Shown here: positions 17,443-26,726 of the stretch, piece after piece | How the letters are laid out: the number at the start of each line of letters is the position of its first letter | How positions within the stretch are numbered: position 1 is the stretch's first letter | Source: Paraburkholderia sp. BL10I2N1 | GTDB taxonomy: Bacteria > Pseudomonadota > Gammaproteobacteria > Burkholderiales > Burkholderiaceae | Length of the DNA stretch: 64,000 bases | Direction: 5' to 3' | NCBI RefSeq assembly: GCF_004361815.1 | Contig: NZ_SNWA01000002.1 | Coordinates: 372,001 to 436,000, forward strand | Made by a program: the position numbers and the translations under genes | The notes under the pieces: generated by a model | Database searches by the model: none | The model's input: only the letters and a program-made list of their open reading frames with translations | Told to the model about the DNA's origin: nothing

Positions 17443-17573
17443 GCGACGCGCCAGCCCGCTCGAGAGGCCACATTGATGCGCCGCTTCATGTGGCGGTCGC
17501 GACGAAACGATTTGCATCGCTTTAGAGGAGCAATGCGCTTGTGCACCCTTAGGCGCCAAACCTTTAGGCGCCA

Positions 17574-17786
17574 AGTTATAAGGGCGGGTCATGACCTCAG
17601 GCAAACGACCATCGGGATCGTCGAAATACACTCTCCGGCCATCGTTGTGCAGATAGGTTCGCCGGCACGTTGTTTGCCGGGATCGGCCCAGTACATAAGC
17701 CATCGGTCACGAATACGAGAGAAGACCTGGTCGAATTCGTCTTCACTAGTCAGAAACGCGTAATGCCGCATAGAAATCGCACTGTC
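17574..17786 (-). pseudogene. VOC (glyoxalase-fold) protein remnant, truncated and frameshifted
   Basis: On the minus strand one frame gives SMRHYAFLTSEDEFDQVFSR and YWADPGKQRAGE; a second frame continues with NDGRRVYFDDPDGRLPEVMT and RPY. Together these are the C-terminal half of a VOC-family metal-dependent protein (HYAF histidine, VYF-D-P-DG strand, final E-x-x-TRPY), broken by a frameshift near 17640-17660. The N-terminal half is absent. A 14-bp tandem repeat (C-T-[T]-TAGGCGCCAA) follows the remnant. Confidence 0.7.
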
Positions 17787-18079
17787 GTTGAATAGCCGCT
17801 TGCGACCCCGAAGAGACATTCAGCCTTCTCCTAAGCGGTCATTCAGCGCGTACAAGCGATGCGGTTACACGCGCACAACCCGCTTTATCCGAAGAAGCAA
17901 AAAGGGCGATGACGCTCGATTTGAGCATGGCACCGGAACGGCCCCCAGCCAGCCCGCCCCGGATGGCTTTAACCCTTCGGGATGTCGAACCGCACCCAGT
18001 CAGCAACTACCCAGAAAATGCGGCTCGAATGAATGCACATTGCTTCTGGACAAAGAGCCCAGGAGCGTCGTCGCTCTCA
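17787..18079. other. Intergenic region
   Basis: No gene recognised between the VOC remnant and the 3' end of the MFS transporter. Confidence 0.4.
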
Positions 18080-19387
18080 TCAAAGCGGAACCGTTGATGA
18101 TGCAAGTTCCGCCTTGCGATGCCCACCGAATGTCCACGCAATGGCGGTCCCGATTGCGAGAGCTAACAGGCATGCAGTCGGAACAAGCATTGGTGCGACG
18201 TGGCTATTACTAACTTTGCCGACGTACGGCATCAGGTTTTGTGCGAAGAACCCTCCGAGATTGCCGATGCAGTTGATGGCGGCGACACTTGCCGCGGCTC
18301 GAGCGCCGGAAAAAAAGCGCGGGGGAAGCGACCAGAAGCAAGGGTACAGCAGAGGAATACAGGCGCCACCCACGCACAGGGCAATGAAGCGCAACGAGAC
18401 AGTCGGCAATACCAGGCTGGACGCAAAGCACACCACACCGATGCCTGCGACCACGACCATTGCTTTCAACACCACCTGTTCGCGTTTGAGCTTGCCTGGT
18501 AGCCACAGTAGGAGCACTGTCGCGAGCGCCCACGGAACCATGTTAAGCAAGCCGTTGGTGCTCGACGAAACGCCCCAGCTTTTAACCAGCGTCGGCATCC
18601 AGTACGTAACACCGTAGAGCGACGTCGACATCAGCATGTAGGTTGCAGCAAACATCAGGACCTTCGGGTCAAGCAATGCACCCCACGGCCGGGATTCTTT
18701 CGCTTCAGGGGAAGCTTCGCGCTCGAGCGCTGCGACCACAATGTACTTTTCCTCGTTCGAGAGAAAGTTCGCTTCCTTGACCGAGCTTGGCAAGAATTTA
18801 AGCGCTACGAACGCAATCAGTATTGCCGGAATGCCGGTGGCGAGGAAGACCCATTGCCAACCCGCCAGCCCCAACGTCCCACCTAATGAAAGCAGCAGGC
18901 CTCCAACCAGCGCACCAAGCATGTTTGCCAGCGAACTGCCGAGCGTAAAGAGACCGAGCACACGTGTCCGGTAGCTTTGAGGAAACCATTGCGTCAGGTA
19001 GTAAATGACGCCTGGATAAAACCCCGCTTCAGCAACGCCAAGTGCAAACCGGAACGAGTAAAAAACTGGCAGTGACCGCGTGAACGCCATGAGCACGGTA
19101 ATGATGCCCCAGGTAATCATGATGCGAGCAAGCCACGTACGGGCGCCAAAACGGTGTAGTGCCAGTGTGCTGGGCACCTCGAACAGCAGGTAGCCTATGA
19201 AAAACAGCGATGCGCCGAGGCCGTATGCAGCTTCCGTCATCCCGAGCGCCTGCACCATTTCCAGTTTCGCGAAGCCGACATTCTGCCGGTCGATAAACGC
19301 GATGAGGAACATGACAATCAGCAGGGGCATCAGCCGCCATGCCATCTTCTTCATTACCTGCTGCTCGCGTGTTATGGACGTAGACAT
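18080..19387 (-). CDS. MFS transporter, anion:cation symporter (ACS) type
   Basis: 435 aa with 12 predicted helices. The N-terminus (WRLMPLLIVMFLIAFIDRQN, then VGFAKLEMVQALGMTEAAYG) is the ACS-family signature with the D-R-x-N loop; GVAEAGFYPGVIYYLTQWFP is the conserved helix 4-5 region. Known members import tartrate, phthalate, 4-hydroxyphenylacetate, galactarate and similar organic anions. ATG 19387 has GGAG at proper spacing; 48 upstream nt are also open. A 17-bp motif 79 bp upstream is shared with the MFS operon at 20510, suggesting common control by the GntR protein encoded between them. Confidence 0.9.
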   Translation of the reverse strand: MSTSITREQQVMKKMAWRLMPLLIVMFLIAFIDRQNVGFAKLEMVQALGMTEAAYGLGASLFFIGYLLFEVPSTLALHRFGARTWLARIMITWGIITVLMAFTRSLPVFYSFRFALGVAEAGFYPGVIYYLTQWFPQSYRTRVLGLFTLGSSLANMLGALVGGLLLSLGGTLGLAGWQWVFLATGIPAILIAFVALKFLPSSVKEANFLSNEEKYIVVAALEREASPEAKESRPWGALLDPKVLMFAATYMLMSTSLYGVTYWMPTLVKSWGVSSSTNGLLNMVPWALATVLLLWLPGKLKREQVVLKAMVVVAGIGVVCFASSLVLPTVSLRFIALCVGGACIPLLYPCFWSLPPRFFSGARAAASVAAINCIGNLGGFFAQNLMPYVGKVSNSHVAPMLVPTACLLALAIGTAIAWTFGGHRKAELASSTVPL

Positions 19388-19465
19388 GTTCACTCCAAGG
19401 TCCATGCCCGCTACCGCTCGACTGGTTTTTCGCAAACGGTCAGTCAGACGAGAACAAGCAAATTG

Positions 19466-19482
19466 ATATAGTTATATATATG
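19466..19482. promoter_or_regulatory. Putative GntR operator upstream of the ACS transporter
   Basis: ATATAGTTATATATATG matches ATATAGTCATATACATG at 20463-20479 in 15 of 17 positions. Both lie just upstream of transport genes flanking a GntR/UTRA gene, and A+T-rich sites with ATATA/TATAT arms suit the HutC subfamily. Confidence 0.5.
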
Positions 19483-19619
19483 TTTGTATGTTTGAGGCCG
19501 AGCTGCAATGAGGTATAACCCGAACGAGCACGGAACCGCGCTACTGTGGCACCGGGCTCGTAGCTCTGTATTCGTTGGTGGGGGGTGACAGCACCAGCCG
19601 CGACGAGGAACTCGCGTTG

Positions 19620-20363
19620 TCAGCGAATCTCGACCTGATACTGGAACGCTGCGGCAGCACCACGGGTGGTGCGCCATTCAATAGGTGTTCCGGCAAAATC
19701 CGCTGCCACACGGTGCACAAGGATGACCGGGCTGCCAACATCGATACGCAACAGCGCTGCATCAGCTTCCGTTGCCTGTTGGACGTTCAGAATCTCGGTG
19801 GCAGACGCCACGATCTGGCGACAAAGCCGCTCGTAGAGCGGATACAGCAAATCTTCGAAGTCACCGAGCGGCAGAGTCGCCATCGCTTCGAAACGGCTTC
19901 GGGGAAGCCATATTTCTTCCGACAAAACCGGTTGGCCTTCAATCAACCGGACCCGGGAAAGATGAACGGTCTTCTCGCTCGCCTTCATTTGCAGGGATGA
20001 ACGAATTGCCTCGTTCGGCTTCACGACCTCGCGGCTGAGCACCTTCGCCGTCGGCTGGACCGGTTTGCCGTCAATCGACTTGAAGCGGAAGAAGCGGAAC
20101 AAGGACGAATCAAAACGCGGACGCCGGACGAACGTCCCCTTTCCCTGGGTGCGGGTGAGCACCCCGTCGGCTACCAGTAGATCAATGGCTTTCCGAAGGG
20201 TCCCCGTTGATACGTTATAGAACTGACTGAGCTCAGCCTCCGTGGCGATGGCCTTTTCAGGCGCCCACTCGCCCTCCGCGATGCGACGCACCAGGTCGTC
20301 GCGCAGCTGCTGGTATCGGGGCAATCGACCGTCTGGCTTGCCCGAGAACGATTGCATATCCAT
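19620..20363 (-). CDS. GntR family transcriptional regulator with UTRA ligand domain
   Basis: 247 aa. The N-terminal winged helix of the HutC subfamily (LPRYQQLRDDLVRRIAEGEW, then LSQFYNVSTGTLRKAIDLLV, then GVLTRTQGKGTFVRRP) is followed by the UTRA effector-binding domain (about 85-245, with LSRVRLIEGQPVLSEEIWLP). UTRA domains bind small metabolites such as sugars, amino-acid derivatives and organic acids. It is divergent from the MFS-amidohydrolase-lyase operon starting at 20510, with 146 bp between. It likely represses that operon, the ACS transporter and possibly itself; the motif CATATAGTTGTTCA sits at its own start (20368-20381). Confidence 0.92.
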   Translation of the reverse strand: MDMQSFSGKPDGRLPRYQQLRDDLVRRIAEGEWAPEKAIATEAELSQFYNVSTGTLRKAIDLLVADGVLTRTQGKGTFVRRPRFDSSLFRFFRFKSIDGKPVQPTAKVLSREVVKPNEAIRSSLQMKASEKTVHLSRVRLIEGQPVLSEEIWLPRSRFEAMATLPLGDFEDLLYPLYERLCRQIVASATEILNVQQATEADAALLRIDVGSPVILVHRVAADFAGTPIEWRTTRGAAAAFQYQVEIR

Positions 20364-20462
20364 GATTCATATAGTTGTTCACAGGAATAGTCACTGTACA
20401 ACATCTGCCGCGCACAAGGGTAAATCCGCAATGACAGCCTTCCGGATGAGCCTAAACTTAAC

Positions 20463-20479
20463 ATATAGTCATATACATG
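20463..20479. promoter_or_regulatory. Putative GntR operator upstream of the catabolic operon
   Basis: ATATAGTCATATACATG, 31 bp before the MFS start codon, is nearly identical to the motif at 19466-19482. Further ATAT/ATATG half-sites follow to 20492 (GAATATATGAATATTC). Its position would block promoter clearance. Confidence 0.5.
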
Positions 20480-20509
20480 AATATATGAATATTCCTCGTG
20501 GAGACAACG

Positions 20510-21814
20510 ATGTTTACCTGGTACAAACAAGGGACACCTCTCGAACGCAACACCTTCTGGGGATGTTTCGCCGGTTGGGGCCTTGATGCCCTTGACGTGC
20601 AGATGTTCACGTTGGCAATCCCAGCCATCATTGCAGCCTATGGCATCGGCCTTGCACAGGCAGGCGCAATCAGCGGCGTGACATTGGTGTCATCGGCGAT
20701 GGGCGGCTGGTTGGCTGGCGCCTTGTCGGACAGGGTTGGTCGTGTGCGGACGCTGCAAATCACGATTCTCTGGTTTGCAGGATTCACTTTCCTCTGTGCA
20801 TTCGCCCAAAATTTTCCTCAACTTCTGGTCCTGAAGGCCCTACAGGGTTTCGGGTTCGGTGGAGAGTGGGCGGCGGGCGCGGTGCTGATGGCAGAGACTA
20901 TCCGCACGGACCACCGCGGCAAGGCCATGGGTGCCGTGCAGAGTGCTTGGGCCGTCGGTTGGGCCGGTGCGGTGCTTTTGTACGCAGCAGCCTTTTCATG
21001 GCTGCCATCAGACACGGCGTGGAGGGTCATGTTCGGTTTTGGCCTGTTGCCTGCGATTCTCGTCCTTTACGTCCGCCGCAATCTTCGCGAACCAGCACGC
21101 GTCGCCCCTTCTCGTGCTGAACCGACTGTTTCTGTGTGGGGACAAATCGCACAGGTATTCCAGCCGCGCGTTATCAAGACCACCATCATCGGCGCGATTC
21201 TGGGAACGGGTGCCCACGGTGGGTATTACGCCATCATGACCTGGCTGCCGACGTTCCTTTCCAGGGAGAGACATCTGTCGGTCCTGAACACGGGTGGATA
21301 TCTTGCGGTCGTTATCGTCGCCTTCTGGTGCGGCTGCATTGCGAGCGCCTACCTGCTCGACCGTATTGGTCGTCGGCGCAACATCGCTTTCTTCGCATTC
21401 GCATGCATCGTCACTGTCCTCGCCTACGTCATGCTGCCCTTGAGCAATACGGAAATGCTCATCCTGGGCTTCCCGCTCGGCTTCTTTGCCGCAGGTATTC
21501 CAGCCAGTCTGGGCGCACTTTTCAGTGAACTCTACCCCGCCGACATGCGAGGGACAGGCGTCGGCTTTTGCTACAACTTTGGCCGCATCGCCTCGGCAGG
21601 TTTTCCTGTGCTGGTCGGGTACATGAGTCATTCGATGTCGCTTGGGGCAGCGATCGGCATAGATGCGGCAATTGCCTATGGTCTGGCGATGGGTGCCGTG
21701 TTGCTCCTTCCCGAAACTCGTGGCAAGCGGTTGCGGCCGACTGGCGTCGAGGAGGCTTCGCAACCGGTCGCCGACGCCGGATTTGCGCTCGACCATCCCC
21801 GGAGCCAACGATGA
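20510..21814 (+). CDS. MFS transporter of the organic/aromatic acid group
   Basis: 434 aa with 12 helices. Motifs: GWGLDALDVQMFTLAIPAII in helix 1 with the acidic DALD residues typical of AAHS/SHS carriers, GALSDRVGRVRTLQ in loop 2-3, and GFGFGGEWAAGAVLMAETI in helix 4. Such proteins import monocarboxylic, aromatic or sialic acids with protons. ATG 20510 follows GTGGAGACAACG. It is the first gene of an operon with the amidohydrolase (ATGA overlap at 21811-21814) and two ATP-citrate-lyase-like genes, so it probably imports their common substrate. Confidence 0.9.
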   Translation: MFTWYKQGTPLERNTFWGCFAGWGLDALDVQMFTLAIPAIIAAYGIGLAQAGAISGVTLVSSAMGGWLAGALSDRVGRVRTLQITILWFAGFTFLCAFAQNFPQLLVLKALQGFGFGGEWAAGAVLMAETIRTDHRGKAMGAVQSAWAVGWAGAVLLYAAAFSWLPSDTAWRVMFGFGLLPAILVLYVRRNLREPARVAPSRAEPTVSVWGQIAQVFQPRVIKTTIIGAILGTGAHGGYYAIMTWLPTFLSRERHLSVLNTGGYLAVVIVAFWCGCIASAYLLDRIGRRRNIAFFAFACIVTVLAYVMLPLSNTEMLILGFPLGFFAAGIPASLGALFSELYPADMRGTGVGFCYNFGRIASAGFPVLVGYMSHSMSLGAAIGIDAAIAYGLAMGAVLLLPETRGKRLRPTGVEEASQPVADAGFALDHPRSQR

Positions 21815-22698
21815 CTCAGGCGTCTCCCATTGCGCGGCCATGGTCGCCGCGCGTCGACACACACGCACACGTGTTTTCAAGAACACTGCCGCTCGCGAAC
21901 GAACGGCGTTATGCGCCCGACTACGACGCGACTCTGGACGCCTACCGCAAGCTTCTGGACGGAAACGAGATTGGAAATGCCGTCCTGGTTCAGCCAAGCT
22001 TTCTCGGCACCGACAACAGCTATCTCCTGCAAGCACTGGCCAGGGACCGAACCCGGCTGCGGGGTGTGGCAGTCGTTTCTCCCGATATTTCGGAAGACGA
22101 CCTTGTGCGACTGAACGACCGAGGTATTACCGGAGTGCGCCTCAACCTTGTAGGGCAGGCGCTCCCCGACATCAGCGCAGCACCATATATGACGCTCTGG
22201 CAACGGCTGTCGAACCTCGGCTGGCATGTTGAGTTGCACAGGGAGGCATCGGATCTGGCGCCGCTCATCCATTCTCTGCTGGATGTGGGATTGCCTGTCG
22301 TGGTTGACCATTTTGGTCGCCCCGACCCGGACAGCGGAACAGGCGACCAAGGCTTTAAGACGTTGCTAGATCTTGGCCCATCGGGTCGCGTGTGGGTCAA
22401 GATTTCGGGCGCTTACCGCTGCGCGAAGCCCGGGTCAGACTTTATGCGCGATGCCACCAACCAGCTCATCAACGCATTTGGCGCCGAACGCCTGATGTGG
22501 GGCAGTGACTGGCCACACACGCAATTTGAAGACGCTGTGGACTATGGTCAGACGCTTTCCGCTTTTCTGGACTTACATCTTGCGCCCTCGCACGTCGATG
22601 CAATCCTGTGCTCAACACCGCACTCGTTTTACGGATTCGACAAAGACCCCGCAAGCGACATCGTCCCGACGACACCCATTTCTCAACTCACTTCCTGA
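21811..22698 (+). CDS. Amidohydrolase, COG3618 TIM-barrel (lactonase-like)
   Basis: 295 aa. The metal-binding start VDTHAHVF (D16, H18, H20), FLGTDNSYLLQAL, GVRLNLVG, VVVDHFGRPD, VKISGAYR and the C-terminal WGSDWPHTQFED with the catalytic aspartate define the amidohydrolase-2 family. Its best-known members are 2-pyrone-4,6-dicarboxylate lactonase (LigI) and sulfomuconolactone and sugar lactonases. It is translationally coupled to the MFS gene by an ATGA overlap and followed closely by the ATP-citrate-lyase-like genes. A reasonable inference is that it opens a lactone whose hydroxy-acid product is then cleaved. The substrate is not known. Confidence 0.9.
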   Translation: MTQASPIARPWSPRVDTHAHVFSRTLPLANERRYAPDYDATLDAYRKLLDGNEIGNAVLVQPSFLGTDNSYLLQALARDRTRLRGVAVVSPDISEDDLVRLNDRGITGVRLNLVGQALPDISAAPYMTLWQRLSNLGWHVELHREASDLAPLIHSLLDVGLPVVVDHFGRPDPDSGTGDQGFKTLLDLGPSGRVWVKISGAYRCAKPGSDFMRDATNQLINAFGAERLMWGSDWPHTQFEDAVDYGQTLSAFLDLHLAPSHVDAILCSTPHSFYGFDKDPASDIVPTTPISQLTS

Positions 22699-22705
22699 GG
22701 TCATC

Positions 22706-23992
22706 ATGCAAGTCACCGGTATGTTGCACGGCGCCAGACTGCTCCAGTTCGTGGGCTTTCCGACGACCGAGGTTTTGGGCCCGGACGCCAGCGAGGAGCA
22801 GATTCGAGCGATGCTGAAAAAGCACGGCATGATTTTTGTTAAGCCGGTCTTCAAAGGCGGTGTCGGCAAGAAGGGCGAGGCAGGTCTCATTGGTCGCGCG
22901 ACTGACCTGACGACCGCGTTGAAGGAAAAGGAGCGTCTTTACTTCGTTGAACATCAGGTCGCCAACACGATTTCAAAAGCCAACGGCGTGACCTTTGAGG
23001 CCGGTGTGCCTGCCGAGTACGAGGTCTATTTCTCGATTACCGACTCGACACATTTCCGCGCGCCGACCATGACGCTCACACATCACGGTGGCGTCGACAT
23101 CGAGGAGCTAGACAAATCGCAAGTTGTGCAGATTCCGTTCGACCCACTTACGGGCCTCAAGGCGTTCGTCGTGGCCAATGCGCTTTCGACGCTGGGCGCG
23201 CCAAAACAGATTATCTCGCCGCTTGTGCAGCACCTACCCAAGTTGTGGGAGCTCTATCACGGGTTCGGAATGACGACCCTCGAACTCAATCCAATCCGGA
23301 TGCGCGAGGATAGCAAGGGACGGCTGACGCCCATTGCCTGTGACTTCAAGTGTGGCTTTGACCGTGACGACCCGCGCTGGCAACGCCTTGACCTGCCAGC
23401 GCATCTCTTCGCGGTCGATTATTCAGACTTCGAACAGGAAATTAACCAACTCCGCACGTATCAAGGACAGAGTGACGTCTACGTCATTAACGCGAAAGGC
23501 AGCATATTGGCTCCGACCTTCGGCGGCGGTGCAAACTCCCTTGTCACGCAAATGCTCGGAGACGACGCCATTATCTCTTCAGATTTCGGCGGTAACCCGC
23601 CCTACGAAAAGATGAAGGAAGTGGCCCGCATCTGTTTCAAGCACTGGATTGAGCAGACCAATGTGCTGTTCATCATTGGTGGAAAGTCGAACAACACAGA
23701 TATTTTTGAAACCTTTCGCGCAATGGCGGACGCGCTACGCGAGCACTTTAGTCAGCATGGCTCAACGCCCCTCTATGTCGTGGTCGGCCGTGGCGGCCCG
23801 AATCTGGTTCGTGGAATGGGAGCATTACGCGACACGCTTGATTCGCTGGGCTTGCCGTACACCTTCTTCGGCTTTGACTCGGACATGAGCGAAGTGGTCC
23901 TGCACGCGAAGCAGGTGGACCAGTGGATGAAAGCGGGCGGCCGTGAGCAGATTGCCGCGAATCTGGGGATTGCGGTCAAACAGGCTGCCTGA
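22706..23992 (+). CDS. ATP-citrate lyase small-subunit-like protein (ATP-grasp plus citrate-binding domain)
   Basis: 428 aa. The N-terminal ATP-grasp domain (about 1-240; FVKPVFKGGVGKKGEAGLIG, TLELNPIRM with the Mg-binding N-P, IACDFKCGFD) resembles succinyl-CoA synthetase beta. The C-terminal citrate-binding domain (about 250-425) has FGGGANSLVTQMLG, LFIIGGKSNNTDIFETFRAM and VVGRGGPNLVRGMGAL, which parallel the GGGASVVY, IGGSIANFTNVAATF and RRGGPNYQEGL segments of ATP-citrate lyase. It should form the citrate-phosphorylating half of a heteromer with the next gene. It lies 7 bp after the amidohydrolase. A truncated paralogue lies at 60745 behind tcuABC. Confidence 0.88.
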   Translation: MQVTGMLHGARLLQFVGFPTTEVLGPDASEEQIRAMLKKHGMIFVKPVFKGGVGKKGEAGLIGRATDLTTALKEKERLYFVEHQVANTISKANGVTFEAGVPAEYEVYFSITDSTHFRAPTMTLTHHGGVDIEELDKSQVVQIPFDPLTGLKAFVVANALSTLGAPKQIISPLVQHLPKLWELYHGFGMTTLELNPIRMREDSKGRLTPIACDFKCGFDRDDPRWQRLDLPAHLFAVDYSDFEQEINQLRTYQGQSDVYVINAKGSILAPTFGGGANSLVTQMLGDDAIISSDFGGNPPYEKMKEVARICFKHWIEQTNVLFIIGGKSNNTDIFETFRAMADALREHFSQHGSTPLYVVVGRGGPNLVRGMGALRDTLDSLGLPYTFFGFDSDMSEVVLHAKQVDQWMKAGGREQIAANLGIAVKQAA

Positions 23993-24019
23993 GCGTCTGA
24001 TCGATTGAGGAGAATCACT

Positions 24020-26719
24020 ATGTACAAGCAGGGCATCGGAGAGTTTAAATACTTCGTTGGAGTTAGTTCGTTATCCCAGGTTGCCACAAGGGATGACCGC
24101 GTTTGTGTGCTCAACATCCTGGGTGGTGAGTCAAGCGACATTACCCCGGTCGGTCATGCCTATTCCGGTGGCAATGTGGTGTTTGGCACGGCTCCGGGAA
24201 AGCGCGGCCAGGTACTGGAAACGGCACTGGGAAGCGTGCCGGTCTACAACAACGTTCTCGAAGGACTGAACGATGGCCATAGGTTCAACTGCGGCGTCAT
24301 TTACCTGCCTCCTTCGGCAGCACGAGACGGCGTGGCTGAGCTTATCCGCGTCAACCCGGAACTGAAGAAAATTTTCATCGTCACCGAAAAGCTGGCTGTC
24401 AGTGACTCCCGCGAAATCCGCGCGATGGGCCAGGCTAACGGCGTCGACATTTTTGGCGGTAACAGTCTCGGCGTGGCCGACGCCTGGAATCAGGTGCGTA
24501 TCGGGGGAGCGCTGGGCGGCGACCACCCGGAAGAGGCGTTGCGGCGGGGCTCGATTGCCTTGTATTCAAACTCGGGCAACTTCACGACTACCATCGCGAC
24601 CTACCTGCGCATGGCCGGATGGGGCACGACTACGGCCATCTCCAGTGGCAAAGACGTCTATATACAGTTCGCGGCGCCCGAATTTGCTGCAGCGCTGGCA
24701 AACGACGCGCGAAGCAAGGCGGCCGTTCTTTATGTCGAACCGGGTGGCTACTATGAGCTCGACGCTAACTTCACGAAGCCGGTGGTTGCGTGTGTCGTGG
24801 GACGCTGGAAGGCGAAGCTGACCCGCGCAGTGGGACACGCAGGTGCGATGTCTGGAGGCGCGGACGACGCTGCATCGAAAGAACAGTGGTTCCTCGATAA
24901 ATTCGGGGTGTCAAGCATGTTCACACCGGACAATCCGGTCGTGTCGGCAAAGGGCGCGCTTGTCACGAACATCGCGCACATACCCGCCGCTCTCACTGCA
25001 GTGATGCGTGAAAACGCCTGTAGGCCAGACTTCGAACCGGAAGGTAACCTCGCATTGAAGCCGTGGTTCAGCAGTCATCGTGGATTGAGCCTGCCTAAGG
25101 CGCTTGATTTGCCTGTTGTGCAAGCCACCGGCCCATACGATGCCCAGATTGCTGCGCTCGACAAACAGGTCGGAGCGGTTCCACCGCGACAATCGATGAA
25201 AGATGCCTCTGGCGCGTCGCAGATGGACCCCAAGTCACAGGTCACCAGTCTGTATAGTGTTTCGATGCTCGATGCGACGCAGTTTCCCCTCGAGACGAAC
25301 GTTAGCCTCGCGCTGCTCCACGAGCCTGGCGGAGTTAGCGACCGTGCGCTCATCAATGTCGCTGTGAGCGCATTCCTGAACCTGTATGGCCATCCCGCGC
25401 TAGCGGCTGCGCAAGCTGCGCGGGATGCCGGGAACGCGCCTAACACTGTCCTCGCCGCGGCGGCGAGCATTATCGGGCCGCGTGGGCAGGTCGCGCCCCG
25501 CCAGGCGGTCCGCGCTCTCATCGACGCCTTCGCTGCGGTGAGGCTCGAGAACGCGACGGACGAAAACTTCAACTTTTCTCGCGCCGAAGTCAGTGACCTG
25601 AGCCTGTTCGTCGGCAGCGAACCCGATTTGCGGGCTCGCGCAATCCTGGCTGGGCTCAAAGCTCGCGACGTGAAGTCGACGTTCGTGCGATATATCGAAA
25701 GCCTCCCTGGCGAGCCGACTGCCGACGGAGTAATAGCGGCCATTTGCGCGACGCTTGCATGGGGACCGCTAATGCGCAAACGCATTTCGCGCCTTTCGGC
25801 CGAGAGCCTTCCCTGGTGGATGCAGCTGTTCGGTTCGTTAATCGGAGCGTCGGTGCCGTCGGATCAGCACGGTCCGGACAGCTTCTGCGGCGTCGAAACG
25901 AAAGCAATCCTGGAGCAGCGTTCGCTTGGCGAAACCGCCTTCAGCGCATTGTTCGGACTGTCGCCAGGCGCCAGTGATCTGTTTTCCTTCCAGCTGCTGG
26001 TCGGTCTGCTGCTGTCGAATGGGCCCGGGACGATTTCCGCGCAGGGTGCAAAAGGTGCGGTCTCTGCCGATGGTCCAGAAGACCCCGAGCGCGTCCAGCT
26101 CAACAAGGCGTTAATCGGCTTCCTGACGCATAGCGGTTATACACACGGCGGAAATGGATTTGAGGGAATTGCATTTTTGCTCGACCAGTTCAGGGATAGT
26201 GGACTGACTGACCCGGGCGACCCGGCTCACGGGCTCGATCTGAAAGCACTGGCGATGATGTACGTGCAAAGTTATGCCAAATACAAATCGAGCAAGAAAA
26301 CGAGCGGCAGCCTCGACATTCAAAAGATTCCTGGCGTGAATCATCCGGTGTTTAAGGATAAGCCGGTCAACCACGATCCGCGTGAAGTGTTCGTTCGGCA
26401 GTTGTTTGCCGCGCGCGACGAATACAACATCTTCCACGACTTTTACCGGACGCTGGTGCAAAGCCTGTTCGACGCCGGGGTTTCGCGAAACGTCTACTGC
26501 GTCAACGTCGACGCGGTGATTGCCGCGTTGCTGCTCAAGATGCTCTGGCAGCCGTATCGCGACGGAACATATTCGCCCAACGCATTGGAGACGGCCGCCT
26601 TCACCATCTTTCTTTACCCGCGCATGCTCGGTTGCGCGGCTGAAATCGACGACCATATGAACCGCGGAAGGAACATGGATACACGGACACCAGCGTCAGA
26701 GTGCCGTTTCGTCGCGTAG
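24020..26719 (+). CDS. ATP-citrate lyase large-subunit-like protein (CoA ligase plus citrate-synthase-like domain)
   Basis: 899 aa. Residues 1-330 are a succinyl-CoA synthetase alpha-like CoA-binding/ligase module (IFGGNSLGVAD, SNSGNFTTTI, and H273 in AVGHAGAMSGG, the expected phospho-histidine). The C-terminal about 330 residues are citrate-synthase/citryl-CoA-lyase-like: LLSNGPGTIS (N667), GGNGFEG, IPGVNHPVFK (H775) and CVNVDAVIAALL (D831). Compared with classical AclA (about 610 aa) it has roughly 250 extra residues between the modules. The first active-site histidine of citrate synthases appears replaced by N667 and the His-Arg pair is His-Pro, so the substrate probably differs from citrate. 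ATG 24020 has GAGGAG. It is the last gene of the operon. Confidence 0.85.
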   Translation: MYKQGIGEFKYFVGVSSLSQVATRDDRVCVLNILGGESSDITPVGHAYSGGNVVFGTAPGKRGQVLETALGSVPVYNNVLEGLNDGHRFNCGVIYLPPSAARDGVAELIRVNPELKKIFIVTEKLAVSDSREIRAMGQANGVDIFGGNSLGVADAWNQVRIGGALGGDHPEEALRRGSIALYSNSGNFTTTIATYLRMAGWGTTTAISSGKDVYIQFAAPEFAAALANDARSKAAVLYVEPGGYYELDANFTKPVVACVVGRWKAKLTRAVGHAGAMSGGADDAASKEQWFLDKFGVSSMFTPDNPVVSAKGALVTNIAHIPAALTAVMRENACRPDFEPEGNLALKPWFSSHRGLSLPKALDLPVVQATGPYDAQIAALDKQVGAVPPRQSMKDASGASQMDPKSQVTSLYSVSMLDATQFPLETNVSLALLHEPGGVSDRALINVAVSAFLNLYGHPALAAAQAARDAGNAPNTVLAAAASIIGPRGQVAPRQAVRALIDAFAAVRLENATDENFNFSRAEVSDLSLFVGSEPDLRARAILAGLKARDVKSTFVRYIESLPGEPTADGVIAAICATLAWGPLMRKRISRLSAESLPWWMQLFGSLIGASVPSDQHGPDSFCGVETKAILEQRSLGETAFSALFGLSPGASDLFSFQLLVGLLLSNGPGTISAQGAKGAVSADGPEDPERVQLNKALIGFLTHSGYTHGGNGFEGIAFLLDQFRDSGLTDPGDPAHGLDLKALAMMYVQSYAKYKSSKKTSGSLDIQKIPGVNHPVFKDKPVNHDPREVFVRQLFAARDEYNIFHDFYRTLVQSLFDAGVSRNVYCVNVDAVIAALLLKMLWQPYRDGTYSPNALETAAFTIFLYPRMLGCAAEIDDHMNRGRNMDTRTPASECRFVA

Positions 26720-26726
26720 CGGGATG

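Noticed and set aside
21008..22036. 342-residue minus-strand frame spanning the MFS and amidohydrolase genes
   Set aside because: Crosses two well-supported genes on the other strand and shows no domain.
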